Source: an uncultured Alphaproteobacteria bacterium
Lineage (GTDB): Bacteria > Pseudomonadota > Alphaproteobacteria > RF32 > CAG-239
Reading direction: 5' to 3'
NCBI GenBank assembly: GCA_910576955.1
Contig: CAJTJB010000003.1
Coordinates: 46,389 to 110,388, forward strand
DNA length: 64,000 bases
The translations under genes were made by a program, and so were the position numbers. Numbering within the stretch: the stretch's first letter is position 1; each line of letters opens with the position of its first letter. The notes beneath the pieces were generated by a model. That model had not been told where the DNA came from. It did not search any database and saw only the letters and a program-made list of their open reading frames with translations. Shown here piece after piece: positions 1 to 7,558 of this stretch.

Positions 1-2
1 TG

Positions 3-257
3 TTGTGCAAATTGCTAAACGGTCTGTCGGAAGTCAAATATTATGCGCCGCAAGGGGCTTTTTATGTATTGTGCGATATTTCAAAATCTGGAATGGATGC
101 GGAAGAATTTTCCCGCCGTTTGCTCGAACAGGAACGTTTAGCGGTTATTCCGTGTACGGCATTCGGAGCGCCGGAGTGCATCCGCTTAAGCTATGCCTGT
201 TCGGAGGAAAATATAATCGAAGCCATAAAACGGTTAAACAAATTTATCAGAGGATAA
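3..257 (+). CDS. PLP-dependent aminotransferase, class I/II (C-terminal end only)
   Basis: Only the last 84 residues are in the window; the reading frame runs in from the left edge. The segment YYAPQGAFYVLCDIS, followed by an acidic helix, a small turn (IPCTAFGAPECIRLSYACSEE) and a final amphipathic helix, is the C-terminal small domain of fold-type I aminotransferases of the aspartate aminotransferase group. The Arg of IRLSYA is at the place where this family binds the substrate alpha-carboxylate. The catalytic lysine lies outside the window, so the substrate cannot be told. The next gene starts 4 bases after the stop, so the two are probably cotranscribed. Confidence 0.85.
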   Translation: MCKLLNGLSEVKYYAPQGAFYVLCDISKSGMDAEEFSRRLLEQERLAVIPCTAFGAPECIRLSYACSEENIIEAIKRLNKFIRG

Positions 258-261
258 AATA

Positions 262-1299
262 ATGCAGGAACAAAGAGACAGAGGATATGACTTTATCCGT
301 TTTTTCGCAATGTCAATGATTGTCATACACCATATTTTTACCACTTGGAAAGAGCAGCATTATCATATTCCAGAATTTATCGCAAACATTGTCGGCAGAG
401 GGGCAATCGGCTTTGGTGGTGTAGGGGTAGCTTTGTTTTTTATGCTCTCCGGCGCACTCTTGATAAAAAAATATGAAACGGGCTTAAAAGCAAGTGAGTT
501 TTACAAAAAAAGATTATGGCGCATTGAAATTCCACAAATGATTGGGTTCTTCTGTGCATTTTGGTGCCAATATCTGGTAACGCCGCATATCATTAACCAT
601 AAGCCCGAAAGCCTGTTTTTTTCTTTTATCGGGCTGGGATATTCCGGAGAGTTCTGGGCGCAATTCGGGCGGCGCAATGTCTGGGTTATCGGTGAGTGGT
701 TTACCGCCGTTATAATTATTTTATATATTTTGTTCCCTGCTTTAAGATGGCTGTTTGTTAATCATAAAAATACGGGGGGGGGTATTATTGCATTACTTTT
801 TTTGATTAACCTGAAATATCAGATATTGACATATCACCGCGGTTGGTTTTCAATTACGAACGGATTAATGTGTTTTTGGATGGGAATGTTGTTTGAAAAA
901 TATAAATATATACTGTGCAGGCGTCCGGCAATAGGTGCGTGCGCGGCTTTTGTCATATTATATTGGATTGTCAATCCGCAGCAAATTTTAGGATACAGCT
1001 ATTTGTCCTGTTTCATCTTTTCGCTGCCGTTATTTGTGGTGTTGTATCAGATAACTTTCTCAAATCGCTTCATCCGTTTTGTCAGCAAATATAATTATGA
1101 AATTTATTTGGTACACCATCGCGTCTTTATTTTGCTCTTTCCGGCACTTTTAACCGCAAAAAGCAATGCGTGGCAGTTAGGCATTGCCGCTGTTTTGTTG
1201 ACAGGGATAACGCTGTTGCTGTCTGAATCTTTACACCGCGCCACCGAGTGGGGGCAAAACAAAATTTACCGATTATTACATATTAAGGAAACTTGTTAA
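262..1299 (+). CDS. Acyltransferase family 3 integral membrane protein (OafA/WecH type)
   Basis: 345 residues with about ten hydrophobic segments. The N-terminus has the signature of the family: an Arg-Tyr-Asp-x-x-Arg motif (RGYDFIRFFAM) followed by a His near residue 23 (VIHHIFTTW), thought to be catalytic. Members O-acetylate or O-acylate sugars of lipopolysaccharide, capsule or peptidoglycan from the inner membrane. The length (340-380 residues) is normal. Start is ATG at 262 with an AGAGGATAAAATA ribosome site just upstream. The stop overlaps the start of the following gene (TAATG), so translation is likely coupled. The acceptor glycan is unknown. Confidence 0.88.
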   Translation: MQEQRDRGYDFIRFFAMSMIVIHHIFTTWKEQHYHIPEFIANIVGRGAIGFGGVGVALFFMLSGALLIKKYETGLKASEFYKKRLWRIEIPQMIGFFCAFWCQYLVTPHIINHKPESLFFSFIGLGYSGEFWAQFGRRNVWVIGEWFTAVIIILYILFPALRWLFVNHKNTGGGIIALLFLINLKYQILTYHRGWFSITNGLMCFWMGMLFEKYKYILCRRPAIGACAAFVILYWIVNPQQILGYSYLSCFIFSLPLFVVLYQITFSNRFIRFVSKYNYEIYLVHHRVFILLFPALLTAKSNAWQLGIAAVLLTGITLLLSESLHRATEWGQNKIYRLLHIKETC

Positions 1300-2219
1300 T
1301 GATAAATCTTCTCTCTTCCGCACCATATACCTATTTAAAACAAAATATGCTCCGAACGGGGCGGTTTGATAATATTGAAATCGAAAACAAAACTTTTCCT
1401 GATGGCGAGCATTACTGGCGCATAATCAATCCGGAGCAAATCTCGGGCAAACCCGCGGTTTATATTTGCGGCACAACGGATGATGCCGCCATATTTGAGG
1501 CGTATAATATGTGTTGCACACTGGTGCGCGAGGGATGTTCCGAGCTGCATCTGGTCATTCCGTATTTCGGCTATTCCACCATGGAACGTGCCGTTAAAGG
1601 GGGCGAAGCGGTCACGGCTAAAAATATTGCCCGCTTGTTCAGCACAATTCCGGTTTCGCCGCAGGGCAACCATATTTATATGGTTGATTTGCATTCGCTC
1701 GGTACGCAATATTACTTTGAGCAGAATATTCATCCCGTCCATCTGACAACCGAACCTGTGATTGACCGGATGATTGCCGATATCCGCCACGAATGCGGCG
1801 ATGTGGTTTTGGCTTCGGCGGATATGGGGCGCGCGAAATGGATTGAGAAAATGAGTAACCGTCTGGGAATTGGCGGGGCGTATATCATGAAAAAGCGCCT
1901 CTCGGGAACGGAAACGGTGGTTGAAGCGTTAAATGCCGATGTGAATGGCTGCCATGTGATAATATTTGATGATATGATACGCTCGGGCGGGTCGATTATC
2001 AACGCCGCGCGTGCCTATAAGTCTATCGGTGCCAAAGATATTTATGTTGCCTGCGTGCACGGGGTTCTGGTGGACGGTGCGGTGGAAAAGCTGAAAGCAA
2101 GCGGCGTCATCAAAGGGGTATATTGCACTAATACGCATATCCGCACCCAACAGATACAAGATGATTTTGTAAAAGTTTATGATATGTCGGAAGTCATTTT
2201 GTCGGGGCTGAAAATTTAA
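1299..2219 (+). CDS. Ribose-phosphate pyrophosphokinase-like protein
   Basis: 306 residues if started at ATG 1299, which overlaps the preceding stop and has AAGGAA 8 bases upstream; a TTG at 1293 is less likely. Known family traits visible: FPDGEHYWRI (N-terminal 'F.DGE' motif), IPYFGYSTMERAVKGGEAVTAK (catalytic flexible loop region), MVDLHSLGTQYYF (the DLHS motif of PRPP synthetases) and the PRPP-binding loop VIIFDDMIRSGGSI. The enzyme makes 5-phosphoribosyl diphosphate from ribose 5-phosphate and ATP. The Gln-Ile-Gln usually following DLHS is changed to LGTQYY, so it belongs to a divergent branch and may not be the housekeeping Prs. It sits last in the aminotransferase-acyltransferase-prs run. 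Confidence 0.82.
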   Translation: MINLLSSAPYTYLKQNMLRTGRFDNIEIENKTFPDGEHYWRIINPEQISGKPAVYICGTTDDAAIFEAYNMCCTLVREGCSELHLVIPYFGYSTMERAVKGGEAVTAKNIARLFSTIPVSPQGNHIYMVDLHSLGTQYYFEQNIHPVHLTTEPVIDRMIADIRHECGDVVLASADMGRAKWIEKMSNRLGIGGAYIMKKRLSGTETVVEALNADVNGCHVIIFDDMIRSGGSIINAARAYKSIGAKDIYVACVHGVLVDGAVEKLKASGVIKGVYCTNTHIRTQQIQDDFVKVYDMSEVILSGLKI

Positions 2220-2342
2220 GCTTACCGCATCGTGCTGCGTCAAACCCTCTGTGTAAATCTGAAATTATACTTTAAAAAAAAGATATTTATGCTTAAATGG
2301 CAAATGTAAAAATTTGTTATAACGGGTAATTATGGTGTTGAT

Positions 2343-5300
2343 ATGAAGAAAAATTTAAGCCTGCTTGCTGTTTTGGTCGTATTGCTTGCCTTGTCGGGGC
2401 AAACCTATGCCGAGGGCGAAAATAATTACGAGCTTGATGAAAGCTCCGCCGCTGATTTTCAATTAAAAGAAACCCTGCAGCAGGATACGACGCCGAATAT
2501 TGTGCCTGCCGCCGAAGAAACGCCCGCTGCGAATGATAATGCCGAAACGCCTGCCGGAGGACCGGAAATCATCCGTGAAGATATCGAAGGCGGCTATGTC
2601 GAAAAGCTGCTGTCGCCGGAGGGGCAGATTCTGGCGGAAAAGACCATAAAAGACGATAAAATTGTTAAAAAAGTTCTCAATTACTATGCGCCTGACGGAA
2701 CGCTGCAGCGCCGCATCACCGCCGAAGAAGGCGAAAGCGGCTTTTATGCCGAAGAGTTTTACCCGAACGGCAAGTTATCATCAGAATCCTACTATATTAA
2801 CGAAGACAATAAAATCGGCGAAGAGCGGAAATATGATATGAACGGGGTGCTGCGCCAACAGTTAGTCTGGATGTTGCTCCAAAGCGAAAAAGAAAACACC
2901 CGGCAGCCTCTGCGAACTATCCGTTACGGCGATGTCGTCACATATTATCCGAGCGGCGCCAAGGCTGCGGAGTTTTCGGCAGGCAAACCCGGAAGAAACG
3001 CCTTTTATCGCGAAGACGGCACGGTGATTAAAGAAATTAACGACAGCGAGATTTTGACTTTTTCCCGCGAGCTGACCCCGATGGACTGTCAGGAAACGGC
3101 AGTTCGTTTAAGCCTTGAAGATTTGGTTGAGCTGTATGAAGACGAGGGCGACATCTCATACAATAAATGCGGCTTGCCGTATCGCGAGGCATTTGTTTAT
3201 GAGGTTATAGATAATAACGGCGATTCGGGCACAAAAATCAGCTATGACGAAACCGGACAGATTCGCCGCATCACCCCATATCAAAACGGCAAGCGGGAGG
3301 GCGTTTTGCAAAAGTTTGACGCCTCGGGCAACATCACAGCCGAAATCGCTTATCATAACGATATGAAAGAGGGCGAAGCGACCGGCTATTTCCCGACCGG
3401 CGCGCGCGCGTTTCATAAGCGCTATGAGGGCGGCAAAGTCGCCGATACGCTGACTTGCTATTTCCCGACCGGCGAGGTGGCAGCGGAGTTTCATTATGTA
3501 AACGGTTTGAAAGAGGGCGCGGCAACCATCAACAGCCCCGTATCGCGCGAGCTGCAGTTTGCAGAAGGCAAAATGCAAAACGCCGAGCCGGAAGAAGAAC
3601 GGCAACTGGCATCGCGTTTGGGCGGGCTTGAAGTCTTGGACGAGCGTTGCCTGAATGTGGCAGATAAGAGCAAAGAGCTTTTAGCCAAGGTTGAAGAAAA
3701 TGCTGCCGCTGCGGAAAAACTTTACCTTGTTGAAGAAGCCGAAGAATGCCGCGATTTAAATGCTTATAAAGAGGAAAACGGGCAAAACGTCTGCTATGAC
3801 CAGGCAAACCGCTTGCGGGCGGAGTTTCCTGCCGGCGCGGATATAACGGGCTCCCTCACCGTCAAGTTTTACGGCACGGATGGCATTCCCCAATATGAAG
3901 TGCCATATGCGGCGGGCGTGCGTCAAGGCTGGGCAAAGCGGTATGACTTTGAGGGCAGAACCGTTGCCGAGATGTATTACCATAACGGCGAGCCGGCAGA
4001 CAGTGCCCGCAGTTATTATCCGAATGGCGCGGTAAAGCAAATGGTGTCTGAAGCAGACGGTGCCGACCGCAAAATTATCGCCGCTTATAATGAAAACGGC
4101 GGGTTGATATTTAATTTAAACTATAAAGACGGGAAGAAAACGCAGGCGTTTATTGCCGATGCTGCCAAAAACAAAGACATCTACATCCGTTTTTATAACG
4201 GCGAGCTGGATAACATCCGCGAAACCAATGCCGGCAAGCCGCTGAATTTTATTGAGTATAATCTGGCGTTGGGCGAATATACGGTTAATCGCGAGGGCGA
4301 ACTGATAAAAGGCGGACATATCTGCGCTGCTAAACCCAAAGAGGAACCCAAACCCGCCGAAGAAGAATTAACCCCGATAGGCGAAAGCGAGTTAAAAGCA
4401 CTGGATGACGCTGCGGAAAAAGCCGCCGCGGAGTATAACCTTAAAAATGCGCTTATCCCGACCGAGGCTGCGAAAAAGCAGGCGGAGCTGGCGGCTCAAA
4501 ACATCGGTCCGAATGCCAAGCCCGATATTGAAACGCTGACCGATTCGGTGGAAAAAGAAAGCTTAACGCCGAATGCGGAAAAAACAAACGCCGACGGCTT
4601 GTCAAAAACCGAAAAGTTTTATTACCCGAACGGCAACCTGCGCAAAACCGTCAAGGCCAAAGGCGGACGCACCGAAGAGGTGAAAGAATATTCCAAAAGC
4701 GGTCTTTTGCTGACAGATACGGTTTATAATGCCGATAATATTGTGGTTGAAAAATATTTCGGTTCGGGGGCGCTTCGCCGCAAAACCGCCAAGAATTATG
4801 ATGACAATGCGGTAATGGCGTTTATATCGCGCGAGGATTTTTTTGACAGCGGCAAGCCCCGTTATGCCGTCACCCGTGCACCCGAAGCCCTGCTGTTTGC
4901 CGAAAAGGTATATACCCCAAAAGGCGCGTTAAAGCAGGAAACCGCGCAGCAAGCCCCGCTGTCGCTGATTATTAAAGACTATGGCGCAGATGAAAAATTG
5001 CACAAACAAACCGAAACGCTGGGAGCAAACATTGCGGTTAAGGAATATGGCGCGGACGGCAAGCTCGAGTCTTTCAGCCTAAACAGCAAAACTATGCCGC
5101 TTGCCATGGCAGAAAAGAGCGATACCGTCTTAAAAGAAAATGCCAAGATATATGACAAAGGCGTCTTAAAAGCCGAGATTAAAGCCGATAAACGGCAAAA
5201 TACGCTGGTGGAATATCACCCCGGAAAAGTCACCAAAACCGAGATTGTCTTCTTTAATAATGGCGAAATCTCCGTGAAAGGCTATGCAAAAGACGGCACG

Positions 5301-5546
5301 CTGACCAAGTTTGCCTATCTTGCGCCGGATGGCAAGCTGCAAATCCAAAAGCCTGAAGTCCGCACCATCCCGAACTATCGCGAGCGTTATTGGATAGATT
5401 ATAATAATCCGAATTGGGTAGAAAATCAGGATAAATATTCGGTCAAGCAAATCAGCCGGTTATATCTGGATACGGCAGCCCGCATTTTGGCAGAGCTGGA
5501 GTGGGAAGTCCCCGAGATAATGCAAAAACTTTACGAACATTATTAA
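2343..5546 (+). CDS. Very large secreted MORN/YwqK-type repeat protein
   Basis: 1067 residues with a clear signal peptide (MKKN, hydrophobic core LLAVLVVLLALSG, then TYAEG). The mature protein carries many copies of a repeat of about 20-25 residues with the core Tyr-x-Pro-(N/S/T)-G-x-hydrophobic (for example FYPNGKLSSESYY near 140, YYPSGAKAAEF near 200, YFPTGARAFHKRY near 350, YYPNGAVKQMV near 560, YYPNGNLRKTV near 760). This is the pattern of the MORN-2 / YwqK-antitoxin repeat family, which forms beta-sheet surfaces. Spacers are rich in Ala, Glu and Lys (about 430-480 and 670-740). No catalytic domain is visible. The 123-base gap upstream shows no clear promoter. Role unknown; a periplasmic or surface scaffold is inference. 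Confidence 0.75.
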   Translation: MKKNLSLLAVLVVLLALSGQTYAEGENNYELDESSAADFQLKETLQQDTTPNIVPAAEETPAANDNAETPAGGPEIIREDIEGGYVEKLLSPEGQILAEKTIKDDKIVKKVLNYYAPDGTLQRRITAEEGESGFYAEEFYPNGKLSSESYYINEDNKIGEERKYDMNGVLRQQLVWMLLQSEKENTRQPLRTIRYGDVVTYYPSGAKAAEFSAGKPGRNAFYREDGTVIKEINDSEILTFSRELTPMDCQETAVRLSLEDLVELYEDEGDISYNKCGLPYREAFVYEVIDNNGDSGTKISYDETGQIRRITPYQNGKREGVLQKFDASGNITAEIAYHNDMKEGEATGYFPTGARAFHKRYEGGKVADTLTCYFPTGEVAAEFHYVNGLKEGAATINSPVSRELQFAEGKMQNAEPEEERQLASRLGGLEVLDERCLNVADKSKELLAKVEENAAAAEKLYLVEEAEECRDLNAYKEENGQNVCYDQANRLRAEFPAGADITGSLTVKFYGTDGIPQYEVPYAAGVRQGWAKRYDFEGRTVAEMYYHNGEPADSARSYYPNGAVKQMVSEADGADRKIIAAYNENGGLIFNLNYKDGKKTQAFIADAAKNKDIYIRFYNGELDNIRETNAGKPLNFIEYNLALGEYTVNREGELIKGGHICAAKPKEEPKPAEEELTPIGESELKALDDAAEKAAAEYNLKNALIPTEAAKKQAELAAQNIGPNAKPDIETLTDSVEKESLTPNAEKTNADGLSKTEKFYYPNGNLRKTVKAKGGRTEEVKEYSKSGLLLTDTVYNADNIVVEKYFGSGALRRKTAKNYDDNAVMAFISREDFFDSGKPRYAVTRAPEALLFAEKVYTPKGALKQETAQQAPLSLIIKDYGADEKLHKQTETLGANIAVKEYGADGKLESFSLNSKTMPLAMAEKSDTVLKENAKIYDKGVLKAEIKADKRQNTLVEYHPGKVTKTEIVFFNNGEISVKGYAKDGTLTKFAYLAPDGKLQIQKPEVRTIPNYRERYWIDYNNPNWVENQDKYSVKQISRLYLDTAARILAELEWEVPEIMQKLYEHY

Positions 5547-5549
5547 CAG

Positions 5550-5577
5550 TTGACAAAAAATAAAATTGGCGTATATT
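5550..5577 (+). promoter_or_regulatory. Sigma70-type promoter before the 5625 gene
   Basis: TTGACA at 5550-5555, 16-base spacer, TATATT at 5572-5577. It starts only four bases after the stop of the big repeat protein. The leader from the expected start (about 5584) to ATG 5625 is about 41 bases, A/T-rich, and has no Shine-Dalgarno sequence. Confidence 0.75.
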
Positions 5578-5624
5578 CCCGTTCATAAAAATATCTTTAT
5601 GTTTAATAATTAAAATGTATACTT

Positions 5625-6440
5625 ATGAACGAGAGTAAAATCAGTATTGCGGAAATTGAAGAATTGCGCAAAAAAGCTGAAGTGGAACGTCAGGTTCGTC
5701 GGGAGATAGCAAAAAACATAAGCGGGCTGCAATTCGGCATCGCCATATCGGCAGAACAGCAAATGAGAATTATCCTGCGCCGCAACATAAGCGAAATTAA
5801 TGAGATGTTGAAGGCATATGCAGGAGAAGACAGAGGGATAACAAGGATACTAGACGAGGACAAAATCCCGTTGATGTCGCCCAAAGCCCAGCTCTATATC
5901 TATGAGCATTGGCAGAAAGGCCCGTATCATGAGATATGGGACTTCTTAAAGGTCAATGTTCCGTACACGGATGAATTAGCCGAAAGGCTGATTAAGGACG
6001 GAAATTTCTCTGCTCAACAGCATCTTTCTGAAAAGGCAGAGAGATATTATCTTGCCTATAAGCTCAATGACCCAAAATGTGAAGAGGCAATCCGCGGGAG
6101 ATGTTTCTTTTCGTACTTCTTTGAGGAAATTAAAGAGTATTTTGGCAAGTACGGACTTACCCCCGAAAATGAGGTTTTTCTGATAGAGCAGTACCTCAAT
6201 CCCCGCTATCATCGTGATGCATATATTGACAGCTGCCTCGAAGTGGTAAGTCACTATATTGACTGTAGGAAAAGCCTTCACATTGCTGGCGAAAAAGCGC
6301 TGATTGCTTCCGGAAATCACGGTTTGATTATGAAATACATCAAAATCGCTGAAGAGGGTATGAAAGCGGAAAAAGAACTTTTTGCCCGCGGCAATCGCGA
6401 AGAAGTAACGGCTTATTTCGAGCGTTACGCAACACTCTGA
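5625..6440 (+). CDS. Hypothetical protein with alpha-helical repeats
   Basis: 271 residues, no signal peptide or membrane span. The first 45 residues are highly charged and probably coiled coil (EIEELRKKAEVERQVRREIAK). After that comes a series of helix pairs with a loose repeat of about 35-40 residues: Leu/Ser-x-x-x-E-x-x-(L/Y)-x-x-Y near 85, 120, 175 and 225 (for example LSEKAERYYLAYKL, LTPENEVFLIEQYL). This resembles HEAT/TPR-like solenoids but I recognise no named family. Its general design is like that of the gene at 54684. It is expressed from its own promoter and ends in a strong terminator, so it is monocistronic. It belongs to the group of genes with leaders lacking a ribosome binding site. 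Confidence 0.6.
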   Translation: MNESKISIAEIEELRKKAEVERQVRREIAKNISGLQFGIAISAEQQMRIILRRNISEINEMLKAYAGEDRGITRILDEDKIPLMSPKAQLYIYEHWQKGPYHEIWDFLKVNVPYTDELAERLIKDGNFSAQQHLSEKAERYYLAYKLNDPKCEEAIRGRCFFSYFFEEIKEYFGKYGLTPENEVFLIEQYLNPRYHRDAYIDSCLEVVSHYIDCRKSLHIAGEKALIASGNHGLIMKYIKIAEEGMKAEKELFARGNREEVTAYFERYATL

Positions 6441-6446
6441 ATTAAC

Positions 6447-6483
6447 AAAACGCCCCACCCCCGAAAAGGTGCGGCGTTTTTTT
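6447..6483 (+). terminator. Rho-independent terminator after the 5625 gene
   Basis: Stem AAAACGCC...ACC pairs with GGT...GGCGTTTT around a CCCGAAAA loop, followed by a run of T. The A-tract on the left may let it act for the other strand too. Confidence 0.85.
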
Positions 6484-6542
6484 ATATTTCTTCTGGACAA
6501 CTCTAAAATCACGCCTTATATTGCCCTTGAAAGGAACCAGCC

Positions 6543-7361
6543 ATGCACTTCAAACCGGAATCAAATATCGAAAACTGCCGCATTTTAATAACCAACGATG
6601 ACGGAATTGATGCGTATGGCATAAAGCTGTTGGAATATCTGCTGCTCAAAATCACTCCGAATGTGCTGGTGGTCGCGCCAAAGGATGAAAAAAGCGGGGC
6701 AGGGCACTCGTTGACATCGGATAAAATGCGCAGTATGTTCGGGCATACGTCCATAGCCGAGTTTCCGAACGATATTTTCCAGTATGACAGTTACCATTAT
6801 GCGGTGGACGGCACGCCGTGTGATTGCGTGCGTGTGGCGTTAAATATGATTATGCGCGGCAATTATCCGGATTTGATAATCTCGGGTATCAATAACGGGC
6901 GCAATATTGCCGATGACGTGACCTATTCCGGCACAATCGGCGCGGCGATGGAGGGCGTATTATACGGCATTCCGTCAATTGCTGTTTCCCAGTTTGTGAA
7001 AAAAGGCGAGGAGGTCAACTGGCAGATTGCCGAGAAATATCTGATTGAGATTGTCAAAAAAGTCCGTCAGGGAACATTTAGCGCCGACACGCTGATTAAC
7101 ATCAATTTTCCGAATATCCCGACCGACGAGCTGCGGGGCATAGAAATCTGCCGTCAGGGGCGGCGCCGTTTTGTGGAGGGAACGGTGGAAAACAGCCTTT
7201 TGTGCACGAAGTTTTTATTGCATACCGAAAAAGAAGAATCGCATTATCCCGATGATAATGAAAAGATAGATAAAAACATCACGATTACCGCGCTCAAAAT
7301 CAATCTTACAGATGATAACGGACTTGAAGAGTTGGAAAAAGTTTTTGCACAAACGATATAA
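6543..7361 (+). CDS. surE: 5'/3'-nucleotidase SurE
   Basis: 272 residues. The metal-binding start ILITNDDGIDAYG (NDDG motif) near residue 16, the Ser/Asn motif APKDEKSGAGHSLT near 48, VDGTPCDCVRVAL near 90 and SGINNGRNIADDVTYSGTIGAAMEG near 115 are all typical of SurE, a divalent-metal-dependent cytoplasmic phosphatase acting on nucleoside 5'- and 3'-monophosphates in stationary phase. Length is usual (245-270). The start ATG 6543 is supported by AAAGGAACC upstream. It is bounded by a terminator on the left and by the cysS leader region on the right, so it is likely transcribed alone. Confidence 0.93.
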   Translation: MHFKPESNIENCRILITNDDGIDAYGIKLLEYLLLKITPNVLVVAPKDEKSGAGHSLTSDKMRSMFGHTSIAEFPNDIFQYDSYHYAVDGTPCDCVRVALNMIMRGNYPDLIISGINNGRNIADDVTYSGTIGAAMEGVLYGIPSIAVSQFVKKGEEVNWQIAEKYLIEIVKKVRQGTFSADTLININFPNIPTDELRGIEICRQGRRRFVEGTVENSLLCTKFLLHTEKEESHYPDDNEKIDKNITITALKINLTDDNGLEELEKVFAQTI

Positions 7362-7365
7362 ATGC

Positions 7366-7396
7366 TTGACAATCGCTCTAAAGCGCGCCACATTAT
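7366..7396 (+). promoter_or_regulatory. Putative promoter of the cysS leader transcript
   Basis: TTGACA at 7366-7371 is a perfect -35 box. The best -10 is CATTAT at 7391-7396 with a long 19-base spacer, or CACATT at 7389-7394 with 17. Either puts the start near 7402, about 20 bases before the leader peptide. Confidence 0.55.
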
Positions 7397-7422
7397 AGGC
7401 TGTAATGTGTAAAAGGGATAAA

Positions 7423-7467
7423 ATGTTTAGTATCGTTGTAAACAACTGTTGCTGTAAGACCTCTTAA
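7423..7467 (+). CDS. Cysteine-rich leader peptide of cysS (MFSIVVNNCCCKTS)
   Basis: A 14-codon reading frame, ATG 7423 to TAA 7467, with AAGGGA 5-9 bases upstream of the start. It has three adjacent Cys codons (TGT TGC TGT, 7447-7455). It is followed by a terminator and then by cysS, the gene for cysteinyl-tRNA synthetase. This is the layout of classical amino-acid attenuators (trpL, hisL, pheM), where a ribosome stalled at codons for a scarce charged tRNA changes RNA folding. The cognate match (Cys codons before CysRS) makes chance unlikely. The peptide itself probably has no other function. I know the attenuator principle as established; its use for cysS here is inference. Confidence 0.75.
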   Translation: MFSIVVNNCCCKTS

Positions 7468-7537
7468 AGCTCTCGCTGCCGGAGTTGTTTTAGCATATGG
7501 AACATAAAGGGCAGTTTCAAAACTGCCTCTTTTTTTA
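7440..7537 (+). promoter_or_regulatory. Transcription attenuator of cysS (alternative hairpins and terminator)
   Basis: Pairing visible by eye: AAACAACT (7440-7447, just before and into the Cys codons) with AGTTGTTT (7483-7490); CTGCC (7476-7480) with GGCAG (7510-7514), a possible antiterminator of 5 bp plus a G-U pair; and the terminator GGCAGTT (7510-7516) with AACTGCC (7521-7527), followed by seven T from 7530. The terminator 5' arm can thus pair with either of two CTGCC copies, one upstream and one downstream. A ribosome held at 7447-7455 would mask the first arm and favour the antiterminator. cysS starts 22 bases after the T-run. The weak point is the short antiterminator. Confidence 0.68.
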
Positions 7538-7558
7538 ATATAGAATAAGGAAGATAAA

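Noticed and set aside
7421..7558. T-box riboswitch before cysS
   Set aside because: No AGGGTGGNACCGCG-like T-box sequence or specifier stem is present. The leader peptide with Cys codons explains the layout better.
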